Assembly: GCF_003591655.1 (NCBI RefSeq)
Contig: NZ_QVRA01000009.1
Span: 62,001-126,000 of the forward strand
DNA: 64,000 bases
Reading direction: 5' to 3'
Source of the DNA: Sphingobium terrigena
GTDB taxonomy: Bacteria; Pseudomonadota; Alphaproteobacteria; Sphingomonadales; Sphingomonadaceae
Positions 53,184 through 62,150 of this stretch are shown one piece after another. The notes under the pieces were generated by a model. It made no database searches, was not told the origin of the DNA, and was given only the letters and a program-made list of their open reading frames with translations. Both the position numbers and the translations under genes were made by a program. The first letter of the stretch is position 1, and every line of letters starts with the position of its first letter.

Positions 53184-54434
53184 GTGGAGATTGAGGGCGA
53201 ACTCAAGACGGCGCTGAAAGAGCGCAAGGTCCAGTTCGAAATGTTCTTCACCCTGCCTGATTTCAGCGACATTTCGTTGCGTGACTATCAGGAAACGATG
53301 CAGCGGCCCTTCTTCAGCTTGTCGAAACGCAAGCGCATCAAGCCCATCGATTATACCAGTCCCGACAAGTCGGTGAGCGTCCATGTCTCACCCAATCCCG
53401 CCTATGGCATGGCGACGATCTGGGACGCGGACATCATGATCTACCTTGCCTCCCACCTCAACGAATTGCGCGAGCGTGGGGCCAATGATCTGTCGCCGGT
53501 GATCCGGCTCCAACCGGGCGACCTGCTCAAGCGCATCTGTTGGGGGACCAGCGGCCGCGCCTATGAACGGTTGGTCAACGCACTGGACCGGCTTCAGGCG
53601 ACGACGATCAAGACCAACATCCGCGCCAGTGCCAAGAGCCGCGAGACAACCTTCTCCTGGATCGACAGCTATACCCATCTGGTCGATGAGCGCACACAGC
53701 GATCACTGGGTATGGAAATCACCCTGTCCAAATGGTTCTTCGACGGGGTGATGGACAAGCGCAACGTGCTATCGATTTCACCGCTCTATTTCGAGATTAC
53801 CAGTGGCCTTGGCAAATGGCTCTATCGCGCCTCGCGCAAACATGCCGGAGGCAATGGCGCGGACGGCTTCACCATCGGTTTCGAGACGCTGCACCAGAAG
53901 AGCGGCAGCGAGAGCCTCTATCCCGTTTTCAAGCGCAAGCTGCTGGATCTCGCCCGCGTCAATGATCTGCCCGATATCAGTCTGGAAGTGATTGATGGAG
54001 ATGGCCCGCGTCCCAAGATGAAGATGGTGATGCGGCGGCATCTGAGTGAACGGGCCAGAACCCGGCGACAGGCCGCCCTCCCCTCCCCCGGCCAGGACGA
54101 TCAGGAGATGGTCGACCCGCGTCTGGCGCTGGGCATGATTTCCAGCCTGTCCAAAGAGATGCGGGTCAACACGGATGACGCGCCGCGACGTGTGATCGGA
54201 ACGTCACCGGCGCGCCGATCCGGCCCCACTGCCCGCACAAACGCTAGCAAGATGATCGACGCAGAAGTTTATGCAGCTATTCGCGCTGACTTTCCCGGTT
54301 GGGATTATGATGAACTGCTGCACCGGTTCGATGCATTTCTCAGTGCCAATCCGTCGGAATTGCCGCGCAACTATTCCAAGCGCTTCTACGGTTTCGTCAA
54401 AGAACATCACCGCCGCAATAAATATCGTTTGTGA
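53184..54434 (+). CDS. Replication initiator protein A (RPA-type Rep)
   Basis: This initiator of 416 residues has an RPA (pfam10134)-type sequence: FFTLPDFSDISLRDYQETMQRPFFSLSKRKR, WDADIMIYLASHLNELRERG, LLKRICWGTSGRAYERLVNALDRLQATTIKTNI, and a basic C-terminal part ending FYGFVKEHHRRNKYRL. It should bind the iterons and open the origin. The gene follows parB by 100 bases, an AT-rich leader (TTATTGTTATATTT) that could hold a control element or antisense RNA as in repABC plasmids; I see no definite one. The GTG start is the only good one in frame. Confidence 0.92.
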   Translation: MEIEGELKTALKERKVQFEMFFTLPDFSDISLRDYQETMQRPFFSLSKRKRIKPIDYTSPDKSVSVHVSPNPAYGMATIWDADIMIYLASHLNELRERGANDLSPVIRLQPGDLLKRICWGTSGRAYERLVNALDRLQATTIKTNIRASAKSRETTFSWIDSYTHLVDERTQRSLGMEITLSKWFFDGVMDKRNVLSISPLYFEITSGLGKWLYRASRKHAGGNGADGFTIGFETLHQKSGSESLYPVFKRKLLDLARVNDLPDISLEVIDGDGPRPKMKMVMRRHLSERARTRRQAALPSPGQDDQEMVDPRLALGMISSLSKEMRVNTDDAPRRVIGTSPARRSGPTARTNASKMIDAEVYAAIRADFPGWDYDELLHRFDAFLSANPSELPRNYSKRFYGFVKEHHRRNKYRL

Positions 54435-54467
54435 TCTCTGGTCTGGCATAGCATCGAATTCGCGACG

Positions 54468-54489
54468 CGAACGTGTTTTTAGAATCGCG
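54468..54489 (+). repeat. Iteron-like copy downstream of rep, copy A
   Basis: This 22-base unit with core ACGTGTTTTTAGAATC matches the second upstream iteron at 16 of 22 positions. It begins 34 bases after the rep stop. Confidence 0.55.
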
Positions 54490-54615
54490 TGTCAGGAATC
54501 AATCATCCCCGCCCGTTTAGCACCTTGCCCCTGTAAAACGCCGCAGATGCGGGCCTTTCGCGCAGGCGGCCATTCGTCGCTGGAGTTGATGGTTCGACAT
54601 TGAACGCGTCGCATC

Positions 54616-54637
54616 AGTGATTCTGAAAACACGTCGG
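54616..54637 (-). repeat. Iteron-like copy downstream of rep, copy B (inverted)
   Basis: Read on the minus strand this unit, core CCGACGTGTTTTCAGAATC, matches the second upstream iteron (50463-50484) at 19 of 22 bases, the best match of all copies. It is oriented opposite to the others. Confidence 0.65.
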
Positions 54638-54761
54638 ACTACCGTTTACACGACGCTGTCCGTCCAATGTCACCAACATTGGATCGGTGCGACAGCAAGT
54701 TCTGCCCATAATGCAGACGAAGCCCATGCCCGATGGACGCATCATATCTGGCGTGATGAAC

Positions 54762-54783
54762 TGAACGTGCTTTTAGATTCATG
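54762..54783 (+). repeat. Iteron-like copy downstream of rep, copy C
   Basis: This unit, core GAACGTGCTTTTAGATTC, matches copy A at 17 of 22 positions. It lies about 290 bases after copy A and about 140 bases before the end of the next gene. Confidence 0.5.
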
Positions 54784-54925
54784 CACGCGCATCGGGTGGC
54801 GTCGGCAGCACCGCGTTCACAAAATGCGAACAAAAGATGAAATAGGCGAGAATGGCGCTGAGAGGCCCGTAGGGCCCATCCAGTGCCAGGGGATATCGGA
54901 GGTCGTCGGCTGCCCGGAATGGCGC

Positions 54926-56005
54926 TCAGAGAGGCTCTGGCGAGGTGTCATTTTCTGCCTCATCCGACCAGAAATCGTCTACGAGCCAATCTGAACGACG
55001 ATGAGGACGCTGTGCAATGAGTGGCGTCATGTTCACGGGCAGGGCATAGCTGCGGTAGCTGGCTTGCCCGGACTGCTCGATCAGCAGCCCTTCGCCCACT
55101 GCGATGGTCAATAATTTGATCGCCCCCGCTGATGTCAGGCCCAATGCCTTGGCCACAGAGCCGCTTGAAATGCGCGGATGGGCCATGGCCAGGCGCAGTA
55201 CGTCCTTCAACCGGCCCGGACGTCGCCTCTGCTCGATATGCTGCGCCGCCCGCCAGGCATAGGCGCGTAACCGCGTTTCCAGATCGAGATGGGCGCGCGC
55301 GCCGGTGCTGATCGCGTCGAGCCAGAGCCAGCCCAGTCGTTCGCCAGCGGCCCGCTTCCATGCAGCTCCAGCGATGTCCAGCCCCAGCGCGGTCAATCCT
55401 CCAGCCGAGCCGGTCCATCGCCCCGGACCCCAACGATCGCCGATCAACAGGCTGGCAACAAGATCGCCCTGCCCAATCGGCGCATGACGCCGCCAGAGCT
55501 GGAAAAGTTGCGCGCCATGGAGCAGGGGCGGGGAGGGGGGGAGTGCCGCAACATCGCGCTGCCATGCCGCTACGGCTGAGAGAATGTCCGCCGCATAGCG
55601 TCCTGCCCGCAAGACAGAATCAGGGTTAGTACCGGTTGGCGGGATAGCGCCAAGCCAATGCAGCACCTTGAGGCCGTCATTGAGGAGTGCATCAAATGTG
55701 ATCGAGGTGCCAACCGCCTGCCGCCAATGGCTGAGATCGAAGGCCGAGGTCGAAACGGCTCCACGGCCGTCAATCGCAAAATCCTGATCATCGATAGGGC
55801 TATTGTCGATCCGGGCCAACGCTTGCCGTTCAGCGATAAGCGTGCGAATCCGCCAGGGATAACGAACCGGGCTGAACCTGCGCCGCTCCTCCAGCCGTTC
55901 CAGCGCCCCTTGCGCTTCGGCATAGGCGAGGATTAGCCTGTTTCGGTGGTCGAAGCGCGGGTCAGAGGGCTGCATAGGGTCAGTTGCACCGAATATTTTA
56001 TTCAA
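54926..56005 (-). CDS. RHE_PE00001-family (DUF1612/HTH) plasmid protein
   Basis: This protein of 359 residues resembles the DUF1612-type RHE_PE00001 family carried by alphaproteobacterial plasmids. The N-terminal part (RNRLILAYAEAQGALERLEERRR) is followed by a DUF1612 central region (LLIGDRWGPGRWTGSAGGLTALGLDIAG, ERLGWLWLDAISTGARAHLDLETRLRAY). A C-terminal helix-turn-helix (SSGSVAKALGLTSAGAIKLLTIAVGEGLL) suggests DNA binding. The function is not known; its place beside rep and iterons fits a copy-control or maintenance role. Its start lies in a very AT-rich stretch. Confidence 0.8.
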   Translation of the reverse strand: MNKIFGATDPMQPSDPRFDHRNRLILAYAEAQGALERLEERRRFSPVRYPWRIRTLIAERQALARIDNSPIDDQDFAIDGRGAVSTSAFDLSHWRQAVGTSITFDALLNDGLKVLHWLGAIPPTGTNPDSVLRAGRYAADILSAVAAWQRDVAALPPSPPLLHGAQLFQLWRRHAPIGQGDLVASLLIGDRWGPGRWTGSAGGLTALGLDIAGAAWKRAAGERLGWLWLDAISTGARAHLDLETRLRAYAWRAAQHIEQRRRPGRLKDVLRLAMAHPRISSGSVAKALGLTSAGAIKLLTIAVGEGLLIEQSGQASYRSYALPVNMTPLIAQRPHRRSDWLVDDFWSDEAENDTSPEPL

Positions 56006-56066
56006 AATGAATCAAATAATAATAACAATGATATCATTATTTATATTAAACGATAATCCTTCTATA
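55991..56066. other. Strongly AT-rich stretch upstream of the RHE_PE00001-type gene
   Basis: Only about 12 of 76 bases are G or C here, in otherwise GC-rich DNA. It contains the perfect palindrome AATGATATCATT (56027-56038). It overlaps the start of the minus-strand gene and could be its promoter/operator or an easily melted origin segment. Confidence 0.5.
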
Positions 56067-56202
56067 GCAAGCCAGCTCCTACACCACCTCCCGTTGGCCG
56101 ACCGCCCATCGCTGGGTCGATCCTTCATCGCCCGCGTTGACGCATAGCCACGCGCTGGCCAAACCATCCGTCCATATTGCCACCCGCCCGAAAGCTGACA
56201 TC

Positions 56203-57651
56203 ATGACCATCGCCCTTGCCGATCCATCGCTGTTGCGCGACCAGTGCCTGATCGATGGCCTCTGGACCGGAGTGCCAACCATCCCCGTAACCGACCCGGC
56301 GACCGGCGCGACCATCGCTTCGATCCCCGATCTGGGCGTGAGCGAAACACACGCTGCCATCGCCGCGGCCGATGCGGCGCTCCCGGCATGGCGCGCGAAA
56401 ACGGCGGCGGAGCGCGCCCGGATCCTGCGTCGCTGGTTCGACCTGCTGATCGCGCATCAGGATGACCTGGCCATGATCCTGACCCGCGAACAGGGCAAGG
56501 CGCTGGCCGAGGCCAAAGGCGAGATCGCCTATGCGGCCAGCTTCGTCGAATGGTTCGCGGAAGAAGCCAAGCGCGTCTATGGCGAGATCATCCCGTCCCA
56601 CCGCGCCGACAGCCGCATCGTCGTCATCAAACAGCCGGTCGGCGTCGTCGCCGCGATCACGCCCTGGAACTTCCCCGCCGCGATGATCACGCGCAAGGCA
56701 GCCCCGGCGCTGGCGGCGGGTTGCACAATGGTACTGAAACCTGCGACCCAGACCCCACTGACTGCGCTGGCACTGGCTGCGCTGGCAGAGCGGGCAGGGG
56801 TGCCGGCGGGCGTGTTCAACGTCGTTACAGGATCGTCACGGATTATCGGGGGCGAACTCACCGCGAATCCGCTGGTGAGCAAATTGAGCTTTACCGGTTC
56901 GACAGAGGTCGGCCGCACGCTGATGGCGCAATGCGCGCCGACGATGAAGAAATTGTCGATGGAACTGGGCGGCAACGCCCCCTTCATCGTCTTTGCTGAC
57001 GCTGATCTTGACGCGGCGGTCGAAGGAGCAATGGCGTCCAAATATCGCAACAGCGGCCAGACCTGTGTGTGCGTCAACCGCATCTTCGTCCAGCGCGACA
57101 TAGCCCCGGCTTTCGAGCAGAAGCTGGCCGACGCTGTGGCGAAGCTTAAAGTGGGACCGGGCACCGAAGCGGGCGTCACCCAGGGACCGCTGATTGATGA
57201 CAAGGCGATGGAGAAGGTCGAGGAGCATGTCGCCGATGCCCTGGCCAAGGGCGCGCGGCTGGTAAGCGGCGGGCGTCGCCATCCGCTGGGTCACAGCTTC
57301 TACGAACCCACTATCGTCGCAGGCTGCACCCCGGACATGGCATTGGCCAGCGAAGAAACATTTGGCCCTCTCGCTGCGCTCTTCACCTTCGATACGGAAG
57401 AAGAAGTAATCGCGATGGCCAATGATAGCGAAGTCGGGCTGGCGGGCTATTTCTACACGCGCGATCTGGCGCGCGCCTGGCGGGTAGGGGAGGCGCTGGA
57501 AGTTGGCATGGTCGGCATCAACACCGGGCTGATCTCGACCGAGGTCGCGCCCTTCGGCGGCATCAAGCAATCGGGCATGGGCCGCGAAGGATCGCGCCAT
57601 GGCATAGAGGATTATGTCGAGATCAAATATATGTGCATGGCGGGCATCTAA
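56203..57651 (+). CDS. gabD: Succinate-semialdehyde dehydrogenase (GabD type), second paralogue
   Basis: This enzyme of 482 residues has the usual GabD length. It carries AITPWNFPAAMITRKAAPALAAGC, FTGSTEVG, MELGGNAPF (catalytic Glu) and NSGQTCVCVNR (catalytic Cys plus the adjacent regulatory Cys). It would oxidise succinate semialdehyde or a similar acid semialdehyde with NADP. ATG 56203 is supported by the family N-terminus (DPSLLRDQCLIDG). It leads the right-hand catabolic block; a SDR gene follows after 23 bases. Confidence 0.92.
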   Translation: MTIALADPSLLRDQCLIDGLWTGVPTIPVTDPATGATIASIPDLGVSETHAAIAAADAALPAWRAKTAAERARILRRWFDLLIAHQDDLAMILTREQGKALAEAKGEIAYAASFVEWFAEEAKRVYGEIIPSHRADSRIVVIKQPVGVVAAITPWNFPAAMITRKAAPALAAGCTMVLKPATQTPLTALALAALAERAGVPAGVFNVVTGSSRIIGGELTANPLVSKLSFTGSTEVGRTLMAQCAPTMKKLSMELGGNAPFIVFADADLDAAVEGAMASKYRNSGQTCVCVNRIFVQRDIAPAFEQKLADAVAKLKVGPGTEAGVTQGPLIDDKAMEKVEEHVADALAKGARLVSGGRRHPLGHSFYEPTIVAGCTPDMALASEETFGPLAALFTFDTEEEVIAMANDSEVGLAGYFYTRDLARAWRVGEALEVGMVGINTGLISTEVAPFGGIKQSGMGREGSRHGIEDYVEIKYMCMAGI

Positions 57652-57674
57652 TCGAGAACATAAAAGGGCAGGGC

Positions 57675-58346
57675 ATGACAGGCATAGTGGCGGTTACGGG
57701 CGCAGCGGGCGCATTGGGACGCAAGGCGGTCGAGATATTGGCTGCCGCCGGGTGGAAGGTGATCGGCCTCGACCTGGGCGAGGTAGCACCCGATGGCGTC
57801 GCGCTGGCGCTGGGCGGCGTGGACCTGACCGATGAGGCGGCTATGACCGCAGCGGCCGCGCGGATCGAAAGCGAAGTTGGGCGGCTCGACGGGCTGGTCA
57901 ATATTGCAGGCGGCTTCGCCTGGGAAACCGTGGCGGACGGCAGCGTCGCGACCTGGGACAAGCTCTATGCCATGAACGTCCGCACCGCCCTGATCGCCAG
58001 CCGCGCGCTGTTGCCGCTATTGCGCGCCAGTCAGGGGGCGATCGTCAATATCGGCGCGGCGGCATCGGTCAAGGCCGGGGCGGGGATGGGGGCCTATGCC
58101 GCCTCCAAATCCGGCGTCGCGCGCCTGACCGAGGCGCTGGCCGAGGAACTGAAGGACGAAGGCGTGCGCGTCAACGCCATCCTGCCCAGCATCCTCGACA
58201 CGCCCGTCAACCGCGCAGACATGCCGGACGCAGATTTTACGAAATGGGTGTCACCCGCGCAGCTCGCGGGGGTGGTGGCTTTCCTGCTGTCGGCAGACGC
58301 CACGCCGATCACAGGCGCGCTGATCCCGGTGACCGGGCGGGTCTGA
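57675..58346 (+). CDS. SDR-family oxidoreductase
   Basis: This short-chain dehydrogenase of 223 residues has a cofactor motif TGAAGALGRKA, then LVNIAGGFAWE, and a complete active site (IVNIGAAAS and YAASKSG). It would oxidise or reduce a hydroxyl/keto group in the same pathway as the neighbouring dehydrogenase. It follows the SSADH gene by 23 bases with AGGGCAGGG near the start, and is convergent with the alpha/beta hydrolase (6 bases between stops). Confidence 0.9.
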   Translation: MTGIVAVTGAAGALGRKAVEILAAAGWKVIGLDLGEVAPDGVALALGGVDLTDEAAMTAAAARIESEVGRLDGLVNIAGGFAWETVADGSVATWDKLYAMNVRTALIASRALLPLLRASQGAIVNIGAAASVKAGAGMGAYAASKSGVARLTEALAEELKDEGVRVNAILPSILDTPVNRADMPDADFTKWVSPAQLAGVVAFLLSADATPITGALIPVTGRV

Positions 58347-58352
58347 TCCGCC

Positions 58353-59198
58353 TCAGCCCAGCTGTCGGTCCGCAAAGGCAAACACCGCGTCATTGAACGC
58401 ATCATTGGCGTCGCCCGCCACCATATGATGCGCGCCGTCGATATGGACATAGTCGGCGTGCGGCACCATTTCCATGAAGGCCCGCGCGCCTTCTTCCGTG
58501 ACGATGCGGCTGCGCCCGCCGCGGATCAGCAGGGTAGGGATAGTGAGGCCACGCGCCGCGCTTTCCAGCACCGTTGGTCCCTCGGCCTGTTGTTTCGCAT
58601 CGACACCCATCGACATGAAGGCCGGGTCCCAATGCCAGTACCAGCGATCACCCCGCTGGCGCAGATTCTTCGCCAGCCCTTTGCTGCTGCGCGGCTTGTC
58701 GCGATGGGGGAGATAGGCGGACACGGCGTCCGCTGCCTCCTCAATCGAGGCGAAGCCGTCCGCACCCGCGCTCATGAAAGCGATCACCTCATTCGCGCCC
58801 TCCATGTCGACATGGGCGGTAATATCCACCAGCACCAGCGCGCGCAGTGCAGCCGGGTCCGCCGCCGCGACCATCATCCCGACAATACCGCCGAGCGACG
58901 CGCCCACCACTGCCGGCGGCTGCTCCAGCTGCGTCAGCACAGCGCGCAGGTCGTCGGCAAACAGGTCGAGGTCATAGCGCCCGTCCGGCGACCAATCGCT
59001 GTCGCCATGGCCGCGTAAATCCAGGCTGATCGCGCGAAAGCCGTGCCGCGCGGCCTCCACCAGCGCCTTGCCCCAGCTTTGCCGCGTCTGCCCGCTGCCA
59101 TGCAGAAACAATAAAGGTTGCCCGTCCACAGGGCCAGTCGCATCGGCAGCCAGGTCCAGGCCTGCGCCGCGCAGGGTCAGTCGTTCGATCGCGCTCAT
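58353..59198 (-). CDS. Alpha/beta-fold hydrolase
   Basis: This hydrolase of 281 residues has the oxyanion segment LFLHGSGQTRQSW, the SLDLRGHGDSDW strand, nucleophile Ser in VVGASLGGIVG and catalytic His in GAHHMVAGD near the C-terminus. It resembles esterase or C-C bond hydrolase members that act on ring-cleavage or ester products. In this cluster it could hydrolyse the ester or lactone formed by the Baeyer-Villiger enzyme encoded nearby (inference). An SDR gene lies 10 bases upstream on the same strand. Confidence 0.9.
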   Translation of the reverse strand: MSAIERLTLRGAGLDLAADATGPVDGQPLLFLHGSGQTRQSWGKALVEAARHGFRAISLDLRGHGDSDWSPDGRYDLDLFADDLRAVLTQLEQPPAVVGASLGGIVGMMVAAADPAALRALVLVDITAHVDMEGANEVIAFMSAGADGFASIEEAADAVSAYLPHRDKPRSSKGLAKNLRQRGDRWYWHWDPAFMSMGVDAKQQAEGPTVLESAARGLTIPTLLIRGGRSRIVTEEGARAFMEMVPHADYVHIDGAHHMVAGDANDAFNDAVFAFADRQLG

Positions 59199-59208
59199 GG
59201 GCGCACCC

Positions 59209-60054
59209 TTACGCCTTTATCGCCGCGCGGAAATCCTCATTCTTCAGGAATAGCGATGTATTGTCCGCCCCCAAATGGGTCCATTTCAGGTTCAGCCCGC
59301 CATCGACAAGGATGGTCTGCCCGGTGATATAGCTCGACAGGTCGGACAACAGGAAGGCGATTGCGCCTGCCTGCTCCTCCGGCTGGGCGCGGCGGCCCAT
59401 GGCAATGGCGGCCTGATCGCGAGCGACATCCTCGTCAATATAGGCGCCCGATCCCGGCGTGATCGTGGTGCCGGGGGCCACCGTATTGACACGGATATTG
59501 TCGAGCGCCAGCTCGGTCGCCAGCGTGCGCGTCGCCGCAACGATCGCCGCCTTCGCTGTGCCATAGGCGATATGATAGGGCGCGCTGTTCAGCCCGCTGA
59601 TCGACGACACACCCACGATCGCACCCGGATTGCCCCGCGCGCGCAACTCCCGCGCCACCGCCTGGCTCATGAAGAACATCGTTTCCAGATTCTGCTCGAA
59701 CAACGCGCGCCAGTCCGCGCGCGTCACCCGTTCGGCCCGCATCCAGGTCTGCGGCGCGGCCCCGCCTGCGATATTGGCCAGGCCATAGAGTGTGCCGGGT
59801 GCTGCCAGTGCCGCCTCCATCACTTTCGCTACACCCTCGTCCGTGCCGACGTCAGCAATCACCGGCACAATCGCCAACCCTTCCGCGATCAGCGGCGCGA
59901 TATGCGCGTCGAACTTGGCCTGCGTCCGTCCGGCGGCGATCACGGTCGCGCCCGCCTGCGCCAGCATCCTGGTCGTCGCGGTGCCGATGCCGCCGCCTGC
60001 CGCGCCAGTGACGATGATCGTGCGCCCCTCAAAACTCATCAGCGGCTGCGCCAT
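59209..60054 (-). CDS. SDR-family oxidoreductase
   Basis: This enzyme of 281 residues has the cofactor motif TGAAGGGIGTATT, then LANIAGGAAP, the active site VSSISGLNSAPYHIAYGTAKAA (Ser and Tyr-x-x-x-Lys intact) and the SDR C-terminus YITGQTILVDGGLNL. ATG 60054 begins the typical N-terminus (MSFEGRTIIVTG five residues on); a longer start at 60069 is possible. It is co-directional with the hydrolase and divergent from the Baeyer-Villiger gene, with 166 bases between starts. Confidence 0.9.
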   Translation of the reverse strand: MAQPLMSFEGRTIIVTGAAGGGIGTATTRMLAQAGATVIAAGRTQAKFDAHIAPLIAEGLAIVPVIADVGTDEGVAKVMEAALAAPGTLYGLANIAGGAAPQTWMRAERVTRADWRALFEQNLETMFFMSQAVARELRARGNPGAIVGVSSISGLNSAPYHIAYGTAKAAIVAATRTLATELALDNIRVNTVAPGTTITPGSGAYIDEDVARDQAAIAMGRRAQPEEQAGAIAFLLSDLSSYITGQTILVDGGLNLKWTHLGADNTSLFLKNEDFRAAIKA

Positions 60055-60220
60055 GCTCTGTCCTCTCATTCTCTTGTCGGTCGCGGTTCTAGCGCGAGGC
60101 GAGGCGCGCAAAACAGGGGCGGCAAGAAAAGATCGCCACAGCGCTAACCGGGGGCTCTGCGTTGCAAATGAACACTAGTGTTGATTAACTCCCCGCAACG
60201 ATAGAATCCATGGAGCGGAT

Positions 60221-62050
60221 ATGAGTTGCAAGCCCACGCGGACGCCAGCGCCCGATACATTCGATATCCCTGCGCTGCGCGAAAAATATCGCGAGGAGCG
60301 CGACAAGCGTCTGCGCAGCGACGGGCAGGGTCAATATCAGCCCACGACCGACGACACGACCCACAGCTATGACGAGGACCCCCATCAGCCGGTCGTTCCG
60401 CGCGATCCGGTCGTCGAGGAACTGGACGTGCTGGTGCTGGGCGCGGGCTTTGCCGGCGTGCTCGCGGGCTATCATCTGACCAAGCAGGGCGTCACCAATT
60501 TCCGCAATATCGACCATGCCGGCGACTTTGGCGGGGTATGGTACTGGAACCGCTATCCGGGCATCCAATGCGACAATGACGCCTATTGCTATCTGCCGCT
60601 GCTCGAAGAAACCGGCTTCATGCCGTCCAAGAAATTCGCCGATGGCGCGGAAATTCAGGGCTATATCAAGCAGATCGCGCAGACATTCGGCTTTCACAAC
60701 CGCGCGCTGTTCCACACTCTCATCACCTCGCTGAAATGGGATGAGGGCATCCAGCGCTGGCGCGTCGCCACCAGCCGGGGCGACGAATTCCGCGCGCGCT
60801 TCGTCATCATGGGCTGCGGCGTCCTCAACATGCCCAAGCTGCCGGGCATCGAAGGCATCAACCAGTATAGGGGCAAGATTTTCCACACCGCCCGCTGGGA
60901 TTATGGCTATACCGGCGGCAGCTACGAAAACCCCGTGCTGGACCGGCTGGGCGACAAGCGCGTCGCCATCCTTGGCACCGGTGCCACCGCGATCCAGGCA
61001 GTGCCGCATCTCGCCCGCTACGCCAAGCAACTCTATGTCATCCAGCGCACGCCCTCGACAGTGGACGAACGGCCCAATCCGCCGACCGACCCCGATTGGG
61101 CGGAATCGCTGCAACCGGGGTGGCAGGCGGAGCGGCAGGCCAATTTCCACCGCGCCGCGATGGAATTTTTCATGCCCGGCGAACAGGATCTGATCTGCGA
61201 CATCTGGACCGAAATCGCGCGCAACCTCCACGCCGAGCTGGAAGCCGAAGGCTGGCCGCAACTCTCTCCGCAAGAATTCATGGCCCGGCGTGAAGTGGTG
61301 GATTATCGCGTCATGGAACGGCTGCGCGCGCGCGTCGATGAGATGGTGAAGGACGAAGCGACCGCTGCCTCGCTCAAGCCCTGGTATCGTTTCCTGTGCA
61401 AGCGCCCGCTGTCCAGCAACGATTTTTACGCCGCCTTCAACCAGCCCAACGTCAAGCTGATCGACGTCGCGGAATCGCGCGGGCTGGAACGAATGACGGA
61501 AAAGGGCTTCGTGTCGAACGGCGTCGAATATGAAGTCGATGCGATGATTTTCGCCAGCGGCTTTGAAGTCACCAGCGACCTCAAGCGGCGCTGGGGCATC
61601 GACGTGGTGGAGGGGCGGGGTGGCCTGTCCATTTACGATCATTGGGCAAATGGTCCGCTGACCCTGCACGGCACCATGACCCATGGTTTCCCCAACCAGT
61701 TCTTCATCGGCTATATTCAGGGTGGCCTTAACGCCAGCGTCACCGAACAGTTCGGGCGGCAGGCGCTGCATATCGCCCACATCATCCACGCGACGATGGA
61801 AAAGGGCGCAACCTCGGTCGAAACCAGCAGGGAAGCGCAGGACGCCTATGTCCAGCATTTTCACGATGTGGAATATGACACCTCCGCCTTCCAGATCGAA
61901 TGTACCCCCAGCTACTTCACCAATGAAGGGCAGGTAAAAGCCCCCTGGGCGCTGTTCCGCAGCTACGGGCCGGGCTGGGCTGCGTTTCAGACCTTGCTGG
62001 AGGAGTGGCGCGCAAAGGGCGATCTGGCGGGCATGGAATTGCGGTCATGA
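60221..62050 (+). CDS. Type I Baeyer-Villiger monooxygenase (flavin-containing)
   Basis: This FAD/NADPH monooxygenase of 609 residues has GAGFAGVLAGYHL (FAD), the fingerprint GGVWYWNRYPGIQCDNDAYC and the Baeyer-Villiger motif YRGKIFHTARWDYG (canonical FxGxxxHxxxW with Tyr first and Asp after W). The second nucleotide site is ILGTGATAIQ. Such enzymes insert oxygen next to a ketone, giving an ester or lactone. It lies before the Rieske gene and divergent from SDR and hydrolase genes, which together could oxidise an alcohol to a ketone, make the ester and open it. Confidence 0.92.
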   Translation: MSCKPTRTPAPDTFDIPALREKYREERDKRLRSDGQGQYQPTTDDTTHSYDEDPHQPVVPRDPVVEELDVLVLGAGFAGVLAGYHLTKQGVTNFRNIDHAGDFGGVWYWNRYPGIQCDNDAYCYLPLLEETGFMPSKKFADGAEIQGYIKQIAQTFGFHNRALFHTLITSLKWDEGIQRWRVATSRGDEFRARFVIMGCGVLNMPKLPGIEGINQYRGKIFHTARWDYGYTGGSYENPVLDRLGDKRVAILGTGATAIQAVPHLARYAKQLYVIQRTPSTVDERPNPPTDPDWAESLQPGWQAERQANFHRAAMEFFMPGEQDLICDIWTEIARNLHAELEAEGWPQLSPQEFMARREVVDYRVMERLRARVDEMVKDEATAASLKPWYRFLCKRPLSSNDFYAAFNQPNVKLIDVAESRGLERMTEKGFVSNGVEYEVDAMIFASGFEVTSDLKRRWGIDVVEGRGGLSIYDHWANGPLTLHGTMTHGFPNQFFIGYIQGGLNASVTEQFGRQALHIAHIIHATMEKGATSVETSREAQDAYVQHFHDVEYDTSAFQIECTPSYFTNEGQVKAPWALFRSYGPGWAAFQTLLEEWRAKGDLAGMELRS

Positions 62051-62150
62051 TCGCCGGGGGGATGATGTCGCCGCGCGTCCCGCTTTCACTTGGGTCAAGC
62101 CTGTCTGTCGCGATATTCGGACGCGCGGGATCAGGATGCGGGAGGATGGC

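Larger units (their letters stand above)
54435..54925. other. Gene-free region after rep with scattered iteron-like copies
   Basis: This stretch of 491 bases contains three copies of the 22-bp iteron-like motif (two on the plus strand, one on the minus) and an inverted repeat TCCAATGT/ACATTGGA around 5 bases (54663-54683). The only longer frame (54617-54994) has no ribosome binding site or family likeness and overlaps the neighbouring gene, so I do not call it. The region is probably part of the origin or of copy control. Confidence 0.5.

Noticed and set aside
54617..54994. Possible 125-codon plus-strand gene after rep
   Set aside because: No ribosome binding site, no family resemblance, contains an inverted iteron copy and overlaps the end of the minus-strand plasmid gene.
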